The translations under genes were made by a program, and so were the position numbers. This document shows, piece after piece, positions 11,536 to 22,534 of a DNA stretch of 64,000 nt. The notes beneath the pieces are model-generated. The model worked only from the letters and a program-made list of their open reading frames with translations, was not told where the DNA came from and ran no database searches. Position 1 is the stretch's first letter. Every line of letters begins with the position of its first letter. Origin of the DNA: Tragulus kanchil (lineage: Eukaryota > Chordata > Mammalia > Artiodactyla > Tragulidae); the NCBI GenBank assembly GCA_022376925.1, contig JAIOJX010000002.1:43987501-44051500 (forward strand), read 5' to 3'.

Positions 11536-12226
11536 ATTGTTTCCTTTGTATATTTTCTTTTCTTACTTTTTCTTTCTAATCTTTCATTGTTAGTGTATAG
11601 GAAAGCAAGTGACATCTGTATATTAATTTTGTATCCTACAACTTTACCAAATTCATTGATTAGTTACAGCAATTTGCTGGTAGCATCTTTAGGATTTTCT
11701 GTGCATAGTGTCATATTATCTGCAGACAGTGATAGTTTTATTTCTTCATTTCCAATTTGGATTCTTTTTATTTTTTTCTTTTCTTATTGCTATGGGTACG
11801 ATTTCCAAGTCTATGTTGAATAATAGTGGTGAGAGTAGACATCCTTCTCTTTTCCTTGATCTTAGAGGAAATGCTTTCAGCTTTTCACCATTGAAAATGA
11901 TGCTTGTTATGGCTTTGTCATATATACCTTTATTATAATGAGGTACTTTCCCTCTATGCACACTTTCTGCAGAGCTTTTTTTTTTTTTAATCATAGATGG
12001 ACGTTAAATTTTGCAAAAAAGATTTTTCTGCATCAAAGGATCATATGGTTTTTATTCTTCAGTTGTTAAGATAGTATATCACATTAACTGATTTTTACAA
12101 ACTGAAGAATTTTTGCATCCCTGGATAGATCACACTTGATCATGGTGCATGATGTAATGCTTTAATGTGTTGTTTGATTTGGTTTGCTAGTATTTTGTTG
12201 AGGATTTTGCATTTATGTTCATTTAC
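11536..12226 (-). pseudogene. L1 ORF2 reverse transcriptase fragment, antisense
   Basis: The minus strand carries L1 RT sequence. The frame 11994-11746 includes the block [14 protein letters not shown] (family form [14 protein letters not shown]). The following catalytic block, normally FADD, reads SADN at about 11728-11717, so the active-site Asp pair is damaged. Stops and frameshifts occur throughout. Confidence 0.85.
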
Positions 12227-12230
12227 TCAC

Positions 12231-12645
12231 TCATAAATAGGAATGAATTTGGGTCATTTCCAGAGTGGATGGACCTAAAGTCTGCCATAAAGAGTAAAGC
12301 AAGTCAGAAAGAGAAAAACAAATATTATATATTAATACATGTATTTGGAATATAAAAAATGATATCAATGATCTAATTTCAAAGCAGAAATAGAGACATA
12401 GATGTAAAGAAAAAATGTATGGATAGAAAGGAGGAAAGATGGGAGGTGGAATGAATTGGGAGAACAGGTTTGACATACATACAGTACTGATACTGTATTT
12501 ACACTCTGCAGTGACCTAGTTGGGAAGTAAATCAAAAAAGAGGGGCTATACATATATGCATAACTGATTTACTTTAGTGTACAGCAGAAACTAACACAGT
12601 GTTGTAAAACAACTATAGTCCAATAAAAATCAATTTAGAAAGATC
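12231..12645 (+). mobile_element. L1 3' end (copy 1)
   Basis: Sense L1: the last codons of ORF2 (GTGGATGGACCTAAAGTCTG at 12265) followed by 3'UTR, ending in AACTAACACAGTGTTGTAAA and CCAATAAAAATCAA. It directly follows antisense RT, the arrangement seen after twin priming (5' inversion). Confidence 0.85.
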
Positions 12646-12879
12646 TAGATTGACAACACAAACAGTGAACAGAATAAGTAAATATATAGAATGTTGGTGG
12701 TAAGTGTTAAGGAGGAAAACAATAAATCTCTGGGTGGAGATAATTGTGTTGCAGTGAGTATAATGTTATATTTTGATAGGTTCAATGGAGAGATTTTCCC
12801 TGATGAGATACTTTTGATTAAAACCTAAAAAAATTTCAGTAAGTGGTTCTGAAACAACTATTCAGTATGCAAATGAATG

Positions 12880-13399
12880 AATCAAAACATAAATCTCACA
12901 AGCTTCACAAAAACCCATCCCAAATGGATGACAAACCTAAATATAAATGCAAAACTATCAACTCTTAAAATATAAGATAAAATCTAGAGGATATTGGACT
13001 TTGGTTATGACTTTTCTGATGTGGCAGCAAAGTCATGATCCATAAGCCTAAAAATGGATAATTTAGGATGTATTAAATTTTTAAAAGTTGTGCTCAGGAA
13101 AGATAAGCCATAGGCTGGGGGAAAATATTTGCAAAAAGCATATCTGATAAAGGGGTATTATTCAAAATATACAAAGAATTCTTAAAATACAACAATAAAA
13201 ATATTATGACAAAAAAATGAGTCAAAGAGCTTAATGGACACTCTAGCAAAGAAGATTTACAGGTGGTATCTTAACATATGAAAAGATGCTCCCATCATAT
13301 GTCATCAGGTAAATGCAAATTAAAACAATGAGACACCAGTGCACACCAATTAGAATGTAAAAACCCAAAACACTGACAATACTCAGTGCTGGTGAGAAT
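12880..13399 (+). mobile_element. Older L1 (L1M-type) ORF2 3' part (copy 1)
   Basis: Diverged L1 ORF2 sequence: GGGGGAAAATATTTGCAAA at 13120, GCAAAGAAGATTTACAGG near 13245 and AAAAGATGCTCCCATCA near 13280. It is more degraded than the neighbouring L1s. It is cut at 13399 by the duplication junction. Confidence 0.75.
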
Positions 13400-13453
13400 A
13401 TTTGGTTTGCTAGTATTTTGTTGAGGATTTTGCATTTATGTTCATTTACTCAC

Positions 13454-13868
13454 TCATAAATAGGAATGAATTTGGGTCATTTCCAGAGTGGATGGACCTA
13501 AAGTCTGCCATAAAGAGTAAAGCAAGTCAGAAAGAGAAAAACAAATATTATATATTAATACATGTATTTGGAATATAAAAAATGATATCAATGATCTAAT
13601 TTCAAAGCAGAAATAGAGACATAGATGTAAAGAAAAAATGTATGGATAGAAAGGAGGAAAGATGGGAGGTGGAATGAATTGGGAGAACAGGTTTGACATA
13701 CATACAGTACTGATACTGTATTTACACTCTGCAGTGACCTAGTTGGGAAGTAAATCAAAAAAGAGGGGCTATACATATATGCATAACTGATTTACTTTAG
13801 TGTACAGCAGAAACTAACACAGTGTTGTAAAACAACTATAGTCCAATAAAAATCAATTTAGAAAGATC
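13454..13868 (+). mobile_element. L1 3' end (copy 2)
   Basis: Duplicate of 12231-12645 at offset 1223, produced by tandem duplication 3; not an independent insertion. Confidence 0.9.
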
Positions 13869-14102
13869 TAGATTGACAACACAAACAGTGAACAGAATAA
13901 GTAAATATATAGAATGTTGGTGGTAAGTGTTAAGGAGGAAAACAATAAATCTCTGGGTGGAGATAATTGTGTTGCAGTGAGTATAATGTTATATTTTGAT
14001 AGGTTCAATGGAGAGATTTTCCCTGATGAGATACTTTTGATTAAAACCTAAAAAAATTTCAGTAAGTGGTTCTGAAACAACTATTCAGTATGCAAATGAA
14101 TG

Positions 14103-14938
14103 AATCAAAACATAAATCTCACAAGCTTCACAAAAACCCATCCCAAATGGATGACAAACCTAAATATAAATGCAAAACTATCAACTCTTAAAATATAAGA
14201 TAAAATCTAGAGGATATTGGACTTTGGTTATGACTTTTCTGATGTGGCAGCAAAGTCATGATCCATAAGCCTAAAAATGGATAATTTAGGATGTATTAAA
14301 TTTTTAAAAGTTGTGCTCAGGAAAGATAAGCCATAGGCTGGGGGAAAATATTTGCAAAAAGCATATCTGATAAAGGGGTATTATTCAAAATATACAAAGA
14401 ATTCTTAAAATACAACAATAAAAATATTATGACAAAAAAATGAGTCAAAGAGCTTAATGGACACTCTAGCAAAGAAGATTTACAGGTGGTATCTTAACAT
14501 ATGAAAAGATGCTCCCATCATATGTCATCAGGTAAATGCAAATTAAAACAATGAGACACCAGTGCACACCAATTAGAATGTAAAAACCCAAAACACTGAC
14601 AATACTCAGTGCTGGTGAGAATATGGAGCAACAGGGACGTTATTTCATTGCTGGTGGGAATACTAGATGGTACAGTAACTTTGAAATACACTTTGATGGT
14701 TTCTTACAAAAGTAAATATATTCTTACTATATTATCCAGTAGTGGTTCACCAAACTATTTACCCAAAGAACCTGAAAAATTTGTCCACACAGAATGCTGC
14801 AGCTTTATTCATAATTGCCAAAATCATCAAGAAACAAAAATGTCCTTTTATTGTCCATAAATAAGTGGATAAATGCACATAATGGACTATTATTCAGCAC
14901 TAAAAGAGGTAAGTTGTCAAGCCATGAAAAGACAAAGA
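14103..14938 (+). mobile_element. Older L1 (L1M-type) ORF2 end (copy 2, continuing)
   Basis: Repeats 12880-13399, then continues through CATTGCTGGTGGGAATAC, GCAGCTTTATTCATAATTGCC and GGACTATTATTCAGC, a typical older L1 ORF2 end. A remnant frame (14609-14860) survives. A CHR-2 SINE interrupts the element at 14939. Confidence 0.8.
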
Positions 14939-15241
14939 GGGGAACTTTACTGGTGGTCCAGTGGTTAAGAATCTATCTGCCAATGTAGGGGACATGAGTT
15001 TGATCATTGGCCCAAGAAGGTTTCACATGCCACAGGGCAACTGATCTCTTGTACCACAATTACTGGGCCCATATTCCCTAGAATGCATGCCCTGAAACAA
15101 GAGCAGCCACTGTAGTGAGAAACCCATGTAATGAAAAGCCCATGTAGTGAGAAGCAAGGGAGAGTAGCCTCTGCTTGCTGCAATTAGAGAAAGCCTACAC
15201 AGTGATGAAGACCCAGAGAAACCATAAATAAATAAATATTT
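14939..15241 (+). mobile_element. CHR-2-type SINE in older L1 (copy 1)
   Basis: tRNA-Glu-derived head (CTGGTGGTCCAGTGGTTAAG at 14950), then a CHR body (ACTGTAGTGAGAAACCCATG, CTTGCTGCAATTAGAG) and an (AAAT)n tail. Flanked by a 9-bp direct repeat AAAAGACAA (14927-14935 and 15245-15253), the target-site duplication. It interrupts the older L1, whose 3'UTR resumes at 15244. Confidence 0.9.
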
Positions 15242-15243
15242 TT

Positions 15244-15600
15244 AAAAAGACAAGTAGGAAGCCAATCTGAAGGGGAAGAAGAATGAAATGTGGAGCACAG
15301 AGGATTTTAGGACAGTGAGACTATTCTGTATGACACTACAATCATAGGTATATATCATTACACATTGGTCCAAACCCACAGAATGCACAACACCAGCAGT
15401 AAAACCTAACATAGATTTGGGTGATTATGATGTGTCAATTTGAGTTTATCATTTGGAACAAATGAACCACACTGGTGGAGGACATTGATAATAGGGAAGG
15501 CTATACGTATATTAGTACAGGGGGTATATAGGAACTCTCTGTACCTTCTGGTCAGTTTTGCTATAAACTTAAAATTGTTCTAAGAAAATAGAGTCTATTT
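15244..15600 (+). mobile_element. Older L1 3'UTR (copy 1)
   Basis: Resumes the L1 after the SINE: GATTATGATGTGTCAATTTG near 15424, GGTGGAGGACATTGATAATA near 15475, and CTCTGTACCTTCTGGTCAG near 15536 match the known 3' end of L1M-type elements, up to AGTCTATTTAAA. The AT-rich 15601-15780 beyond it is unassigned. Confidence 0.8.
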
Positions 15601-16018
15601 AAAGAGATAAGTAAAAGAGTAGTTTCAGATAGTTGAAAAGAGTTTAGGATATTTAAGAAACCACTAATGGATTAGCTCCATTTATATATTTTTCATTATT
15701 AACATAATAAAATTATTATAATGTATTATAATCTATAAAATATTATATAAATAATTAAAAAATCTATAAAATAGGTTCAAACTTTTACAAAAGTAAATAT
15801 ATTCTTACTATATTATCCAGTAGTGGTTCACCAAACTATTTACCCAAAGAACCTGAAAATTTGTCCACACAGAATGCTGCAGCTTTATTCATAATTGCCA
15901 AAATCATCAAGAAACAAAAATGTCCTTTTATTGTCCATAAATAAGTGGATAAATGCACATAATGGACTATTATTCAGCACTAAAAGAGGTAAGTTGTCAA
16001 GCCATGAAAAGACAAAGA

Positions 16019-16321
16019 GGGGAACTTTACTGGTGGTCCAGTGGTTAAGAATCTATCTGCCAATGTAGGGGACATGAGTTTGATCATTGGCCCAAGAAGG
16101 TTTCACATGCCACAGGGCAACTGATCTCTTGTACCACAATTACTGGGCCCATATTCCCTAGAATGCATGCCCTGAAACAAGAGCAGCCACTGTAGTGAGA
16201 AACCCATGTAATGAAAAGCCCATGTAGTGAGAAGCAAGGGAGAGTAGCCTCTGCTTGCTGCAATTAGAGAAAGCCTACACAGTGATGAAGACCCAGAGAA
16301 ACCATAAATAAATAAATATTT
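16019..16321 (+). mobile_element. CHR-2-type SINE (copy 2)
   Basis: Duplicate of 14939-15241 created by tandem duplication 4, with the same flanking AAAAGACAA repeats. Not an independent insertion. Confidence 0.9.
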
Positions 16322-16842
16322 TTAAAAAGACAAGTAGGAAGCCAATCTGAAGGGAAGAAGAATGAAATGTGGAGCACAGAGGATTTTAGGACAGTGAGAC
16401 TATTCTGTATGACACTACAATCATAGGTATATATCATTACACATTGGTCCAAACCCACAGAATGCACAACACCAGCAGTAAAACCTAACATAGATTTGGG
16501 TGATTATGATGTGTCAATTTGAGTTTATCATTTGGAACAAATGAACCACACTGGTGGAGGACATTGATAATAGGGAAGGCTATACGTATATTAGTACAGG
16601 GGGTATATAGGAACTCTCTGTACCTTCTGGTCAGTTTTGCTATAAACTTAAAATTGTTCTAAGAAAATAGAGTCTATTTAAAGAGATAAGTAAAAGAGTA
16701 GTTTCAGATAGTTGAAAAGAGTTTAGGATATTTAAGAAACCACTAATGGATTAGCTCCATTTATATATTTTTCATTATTAACATAATAAAATTATTATAA
16801 TGTATTATAATCTATAAAATATTATATAAATAATTAAAAACT
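16322..16842 (+). mobile_element. Older L1 3'UTR and AT-rich flank (copy 2)
   Basis: Same as 15244-15784. Its part 16549-16842 is also copy 1 of duplication 5, so it occurs three times in the window. Confidence 0.8.
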
Positions 16843-18740
16843 GAATAAAAACAGGTATAAGAAATAATTAGAATCAATAGTCAACAGTGCATATATCCCA
16901 ATGTTTGTCTCAGCACTCTATATAATAGCTAGAACATGGAAACAACCTAGATGTCCATAAATGAATGAATGGATAAAGAAGCTATGGCATATATATACAA
17001 TGGAATACTCCTCAGCCATAAAAAGAAATTCAGAAGAATCAGTACTAATGAGGTGGATGAACCTAGAACCTATTATACAACATACGCAGTGAACTCATGA
17101 AAAAACAGAGAATAGACATAAAGACATTGTGGAGACCGAACAGTGGGAGGGAGGCATGGAGGGAGTAACATGGAAACCTATACTGTCATGTGTGGAAAAG
17201 ATAGCTATTGTCATTGTGCTAGGGGAATAGGAGTACCTACAACCACTTGGAGCGATGGTCTGGAGGGATGAGGGGGGGACTGGGTGGGGGGAGGGTCCAG
17301 GGATAAGCATATGAATGATCTGGGAACATACACGTAAAAAAAAAAATAAATAAATAAATAAATAAATAAATAAAGGACAAATGCAGTATACTAACACATA
17401 TATACAAAATCTAGTAAGATGGTACAGATAAATTCATGCACAGAGCAGCAATGGAGAAACAGACAGAGCAAACAGACCTATAGACATTAGGGGGAAGGAA
17501 GATCAGGCGAGAGGTATAGAAAGAGTAGCATGAAAACCTATGTAAAAGAGATAACCATTGTGATTAAGCTGTAAGACTAAGAAATTACAAGGGGAGCTAT
17601 GCATCAACCTGGGGTTTGGGGGGGGAAAAAAGGGGCTGTTTTGGAAGAAGCGTAAAAAGGGTAAAAAGCTCAAAAAACTGGTGGAGGACATTGATAATAG
17701 GGAAGGCTATCGATAGTCGGGTATATAGGAACTCTCTGTACCTTCTGGTCAGTTTTGCTATAAACTTAAAATTGTTCTAAGAAAATAGAGTCTATTTAAA
17801 GAGATAAGTAAAAGAGTAGTTTCAGATAGTTGAAAAGAGTTTAGGATATTTAAGAAACCACTAATGGATTAGCTCCATTTATATATTTTTCATTATTAAC
17901 ATAATAAAATTATTATAATGTATTATAATCTATAAAATATTATATAAATAATTAAAAACTGAATAAAAACAGGTATAAGAAATAATTAGAATCAATAGTC
18001 AACAGTGCATATATCCCAATGTTTGTCTCAGCACTCTATATAATAGCTAGAACATGGAAACAACCTAGATGTCCATAAATGAATGAATGGATAAAGAAGC
18101 TATGGCATATATATACAATGGAATACTCCTCAGCCATAAAAAGAAATTCAGAAGAATCAGTACTAATGAGGTGGATGAACCTAGAACCTATTATACAACA
18201 TACGCAGTGAACTCATGAAAAAACAGAGAATAGACATAAAGACATTGTGGAGACCGAACAGTGGGAGGGAGGCATGGAGGGAGTAACATGGAAACCTATA
18301 CTGTCATGTGTGGAAAAGATAGCTATTGTCATTGTGCTAGGGGAATAGGAGTACCTACAACCACTTGGAGCGATGGTCTGGAGGGATGAGGGGGGGACTG
18401 GGTGGGGGGAGGGTCCAGGGATAAGCATATGAATGATCTGGGAACATACACGTAAAAAAAAAAATAAATAAATAAATAAATAAATAAATAAAGGACAAAT
18501 GCAGTATACTAACACATATATACAAAATCTAGTAAGATGGTACAGATAAATTCATGCACAGAGCAGCAATGGAGAAACAGACAGAGCAAACAGACCTATA
18601 GACATTAGGGGGAAGGAAGATCAGGCGAGAGGTATAGAAAGAGTAGCATGAAAACCTATGTAAAAGAGATAACCATTGTGATTAAGCTGTAAGACTAAGG
18701 GAAATTACAAGGGGGAGCTATGCATCAACCTGGGGTTTGG
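16549..18740. repeat. Tandem duplication 5 (offset 1127 falling to 1118)
   Basis: Copy 1 is 16549-17675 and copy 2 is 17676-~18740. Near the start of copy 2 a block reads CTATCGATAGTCGGGTATAT where copy 1 has CTATACGTATATTAGTACAG, a 9-base loss. At its right end copy 1 decays into homopolymer-rich noise (GGTTTGGGGGGGGAAAAAA near 17614) where copy 2 reads a clean L1 3'UTR. Both edges are therefore damaged. Confidence 0.97.
16881..17675 (+). mobile_element. L1 3' end (copy 1, cut by junction)
   Basis: End of ORF2 (ATATATACAATGGAATACTC at 16991, GCCATAAAAAGAAATTCAG) followed by a G-rich 3'UTR. A short (AAAT)n run lies at 17337-17377. The real end of this L1 is at 18930 in copy 2. Confidence 0.85.
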
Positions 18741-18930
18741 GATGGGGGAAAAGGGAGGGGGACTCGGGTGGGAGGGCTTGTGGGTACATCTATGACTATT
18801 TTGGGATTATGTATAGCTGTAAACAACAAAACTCTGTAAAAGATGTATAAAAACTCAGCTCTACACCTGAAACTAATACAACATTGTAAAACAACCAAAC
18901 CCCAATAAAAATAAATAAATAAAACTTTTT
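18003..18930 (+). mobile_element. L1 3' end (copy 2, complete)
   Basis: Repeats 16881-17675 and then runs on to the L1 terminus: GTAAACAACAAAACTCTG, CACCTGAAACTAATACAAC, CCCCAATAAAAATAAATA and an (AAAT)n tail near 18930. The minus-strand frames (17095-17397, 18213-18515) are antisense to this 3'UTR. Confidence 0.85.
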
Positions 18931-18995
18931 AAAAAAGAGTCAAAAGTACAAAGGGAAAAGGAAAATAGGGATTTAAATCCTCCTAGAGTTCTATA

Positions 18996-19782
18996 AATAT
19001 CGATAGCCTCAGATGTGTAGATGACACCACCCTTATGGCAGGAAGTGAAGAAGAACTAAAGAACCTCTTGATAAAGTTTGAAACAGGAGAGTGACAAAGC
19101 TGACTTAAAACTCAACATTCAAAAAACTAAGGTCATGGCATCTGGTCCCATCACTTCATGACAAATAGATGGGGAAATGATGGAAACAGTGAAATTTTGT
19201 TTTCTTGGGCTCCAAAATCAGTGCAGATGGTGACCACAGCCATGAAATTAAAAGATGCTTGCTCCTTACAAGAAAAGCTATGAAAACCTAGACAGTATAT
19301 TAAAAAGCAAGGACATTACCTTGTAGCAAATGTTCATATAGTCAAAGCTATGTTTTTTTCCAGTAGTCACGTATGAACATGAGAATTGAACCATGAAGAA
19401 TGCCTAGTGTGGAGAAGTGGTGCTTTCAAACTGTCAGAGAAGACTCTTGATAATCCCATGGATTGCAAGGAGATCAAACCAGTAATCCTAAAGGAAATCA
19501 ACCCTGAATATTCATTGGAAGGACTGATGCTGAAGCTGAAGCTCCAATAATTTTTCCACCTGGTGCAAAAGGACAACTCACTGGAAAAAGACCCTGATGC
19601 TAGGAAAGATAGAAAGCAGAAAGAAGAAGGGGATGACAGAGGATGAGATGGTTATATGGCATCACTGACTCAATGGACATGAGTTTGAGCAAGCTCCAAG
19701 AGATGGTGAAAGACAGTGAAGCCTGGCATGCAGCACTCCATGGGGTAAAAAAGAGTCGGGCATGACTGAGTGACTGAAAAAG
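18996..19782 (+). mobile_element. BovB LINE 3' fragment (copy 1)
   Basis: Sense BovB: GATGACACCACCCTTATGGC at 19020 (the encoded ADDT-like RT block is mutated here), AAGGTCATGGCATCTGGTCC near 19130, and AAGAGTCGGGCATGACTGAG near 19751 at the 3' end. ORF-breaking changes are present, so it is inactive. The minus-strand frame 19367-19576 is antisense. Confidence 0.92.
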
Positions 19783-20126
19783 AATCCTGTGGAAGAATCA
19801 GATAAAACTAAAATAAAAGCAGGTAAGAACATCTTAAAGTGCAATGCCGATAGTTTTAGTATTGTAAATGAATAATTGTAGGCCATGAGGGGACTCGGGT
19901 GGGAGGGCTTGTGGGTACATCTATGACTATTTTGGGATTATGTATAGCTGTAAACAACAAAACTCTGTAAAAGATGTATAAAAACTCAGCTCTACACCTG
20001 AAACTAATACAACATTGTAAAACAACCAAACCCCAATAAAAATAAATAAATAAAACTTTTTAAAAAAGAGTCAAAAGTACAAAGGGAAAAGGAAAATAGG
20101 GATTTAAATCCTCCTAGAGTTCTATA

Positions 20127-20913
20127 AATATCGATAGCCTCAGATGTGTAGATGACACCACCCTTATGGCAGGAAGTGAAGAAGAACTAAAGAACCTCTT
20201 GATAAAGTTTGAAACAGGAGAGTGACAAAGCTGACTTAAAACTCAACATTCAAAAAACTAAGGTCATGGCATCTGGTCCCATCACTTCATGACAAATAGA
20301 TGGGGAAATGATGGAAACAGTGAAATTTTGTTTTCTTGGGCTCCAAAATCAGTGCAGATGGTGACCACAGCCATGAAATTAAAAGATGCTTGCTCCTTAC
20401 AAGAAAAGCTATGAAAACCTAGACAGTATATTAAAAAGCAAGGACATTACCTTGTAGCAAATGTTCATATAGTCAAAGCTATGTTTTTTTCCAGTAGTCA
20501 CGTATGAACATGAGAATTGAACCATGAAGAATGCCTAGTGTGGAGAAGTGGTGCTTTCAAACTGTCAGAGAAGACTCTTGATAATCCCATGGATTGCAAG
20601 GAGATCAAACCAGTAATCCTAAAGGAAATCAACCCTGAATATTCATTGGAAGGACTGATGCTGAAGCTGAAGCTCCAATAATTTTTCCACCTGGTGCAAA
20701 AGGACAACTCACTGGAAAAAGACCCTGATGCTAGGAAAGATAGAAAGCAGAAAGAAGAAGGGGATGACAGAGGATGAGATGGTTATATGGCATCACTGAC
20801 TCAATGGACATGAGTTTGAGCAAGCTCCAAGAGATGGTGAAAGACAGTGAAGCCTGGCATGCAGCACTCCATGGGGTAAAAAAGAGTCGGGCATGACTGA
20901 GTGACTGAAAAAG
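20127..20913 (+). mobile_element. BovB LINE 3' fragment (copy 2)
   Basis: Exact duplicate of 18996-19782 as far as I can read, through tandem duplication 6; not a second insertion. Confidence 0.92.
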
Positions 20914-21283
20914 AATCCTGTGGAAGAATCAGATAAAACTAAAATAAAAGCAGGTAAAAGAACATCTTAAAGTGCAATGCCGATAGTTTTAGTATTGTAA
21001 ATGAATAATTGTAGGCCATATTGTTTATAGAGACATTTTCCAAGCAAGTTAGGAAGAAGATTGTTTCTGGCTCAACAACTGGTTTATGAAAACATTAAGC
21101 AAACCTGGAGTGTATGAAGTCTAGTGTTTTTTTTAAATAGTCAATTTACTTAAAATTTGAACAACACAAGACTTTTAACACTATTCCTAAAACACATTGG
21201 CAAACACAAAAGATGTATTTTTTTCCCAAATGACTTAGGTTTGGAGGAAAATTACTTGATTTTAAGACTGTCCCATTCAACAT

Positions 21284-21412
21284 GCATTAAGAACCTGCCT
21301 GCAGTTCAGGAGATGTGAGTTTGATCTCTGGGTTAGGAATATCTCTTGGAGAAGAGAATGGTTACCCACTCCAGTATTATTGCTAGAGAATTCCATGGAC
21401 AGAGGAACCTCA
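21284..21412 (+). mobile_element. Bov-tA-type SINE, partial (copy 1)
   Basis: Sense SINE body: AAGAACCTGCCTGCAGTTCA, TTTGATCTCTGGGTTAGG, GGTTACCCACTCCAGTATTA, AGAATTCCATGGACAGAGG. It lies directly upstream of the L1-B leader. The duplicate is at 22394-22522. Confidence 0.85.
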
Positions 21413-21424
21413 AAGTACTATGCA

Positions 21425-22050
21425 ACAGTAGGGGATCAGAAGGCAAAATACAGAGAAAAGAGCCAAACAGCACTTCCCAGGCCATAAGCAGCTCAAAAAC
21501 CTCAGCCAGGACCACAGGGCGAGGGTGGGGAGGCAAGAGAAGTGGCTAGCAGATTTTGGCCTGCAGCAGAGAGTGGGTCTAGGGAAGGAGGCTCAGACAA
21601 GCATCCCAAGGAAAGGTAGGGTGGCTGGCAGCTGTAAGGATGTGCTTAGAGGGCTACTTTGACACAACTGCAGAAATAGACAAGGCTACCACTGCTAAAG
21701 CTAAAGGTACCTGAGGCAGCAAACAAAACACCAACAATGTGTTCCCAACCCCAGAGGTTACAGCTACCACCAGGTCATGAGCAGACATATGCTACTGCCT
21801 GTGTCTTGCTGAGAGCCTAAACAGCTGAGCTATTTAAAAGCTCAAGAATAGGGGCCTTTTCCTCTGGGAAAATTCATGACCCACCTCAGACCATAACAAC
21901 ATTCAACAGGTCACTATTGCCACAGACACTCCCACAGACAACCCGTAGGTGGTTGCCATATCCTCCTCTACTGACCAAACTGAGCCCTAAGCAGCCTCAG
22001 GCTTAATACTCTCATGTCCAAGTGGAAACTGATGGTAAGAGAATTTTCCC
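21425..22050 (+). mobile_element. L1-B 5'UTR (copy 1, truncated)
   Basis: GC-richer leader sequence upstream of L1-B (CAGGCCATAAGCAGCTC near 21480, GGCTACCACTGCTAAAGC near 21683). Assigned to the L1 by position and composition; the same sequence in copy 2 runs on into ORF1. Confidence 0.6.
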
Positions 22051-22393
22051 AAAAAAAAAAAGCAGGTAAGAACATCTTAAAGTGCAATGCCGATAGTTTT
22101 AGTATTGTAAATGAATAATTGTAGGCCATATTGTTTATAGAGACATTTTCCAAGCAAGTTAGGAAGAAGATTGTTTCTGGCTCAACAACTGGTTTATGAA
22201 AACATTAAGCAAACCTGGAGTGTATGAAGTCTAGTGTTTTTTTTAAATAGTCAATTTACTTAAAATTTGAACAACACAAGACTTTTAACACTATTCCTAA
22301 AACACATTGGCAAACACAAAAGATGTATTTTTTTCCCAAATGACTTAGGTTTGGAGGAAAATTACTTGATTTTAAGACTGTCCCATTCAACAT

Positions 22394-22522
22394 GCATTAA
22401 GAACCTGCCTGCAGTTCAGGAGATGTGAGTTTGATCTCTGGGTTAGGAATATCTCTTGGAGAAGAGAATGGTTACCCACTCCAGTATTATTGCTAGAGAA
22501 TTCCATGGACAGAGGAACCTCA
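22394..22522 (+). mobile_element. Bov-tA-type SINE, partial (copy 2)
   Basis: Duplicate of 21284-21412 at offset 1110 (tandem duplication 7). Confidence 0.85.
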
Positions 22523-22534
22523 AAGTACTATGCA

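Larger units (their letters stand above)
12177..14624. repeat. Tandem duplication 3 (offset 1223)
   Basis: Copy 1 is 12177-13399 and copy 2 is 13400-~14622. This is the longest unit. I see no internal mismatch. The junction is abrupt: GGTGAGAATA runs straight into TTTGGTTTGCTAG, while copy 2 continues GGTGAGAATATGGAGC, as expected for an L1 3' region. Confidence 0.97.
14704..16842. repeat. Tandem duplication 4 (offset 1081 falling to 1079)
   Basis: Copy 1 is 14704-15784 and copy 2 is 15785-~16842. Two single-base homopolymer differences (CCTGAAAAATTT/CCTGAAAATTT and GAAGGGGAAG/GAAGGGAAG) shift the offset. Copy 1 ends in noise (AATCTATAAAATAGGTTC) where copy 2 reads on cleanly. Confidence 0.97.
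18756..21019. repeat. Tandem duplication 6 (offset 1131)
   Basis: Copy 1 is 18756-19886 and copy 2 is 19887-21019. The only difference I noticed is GGTAAGAAC against GGTAAAAGAAC at 19821/20953. Copy 1 jumps from GTAGGCCATGAG into GGGACTCGGG; copy 2 continues GTAGGCCATATTG. Confidence 0.97.

Noticed and set aside
11146..11823. 225-codon plus-strand frame rich in Phe/Ile/Leu/Ser, membrane-protein-like
   Set aside because: It runs antisense through L1 5'UTR and L1 RT. The hydrophobicity comes from reading A-rich L1 DNA backwards.
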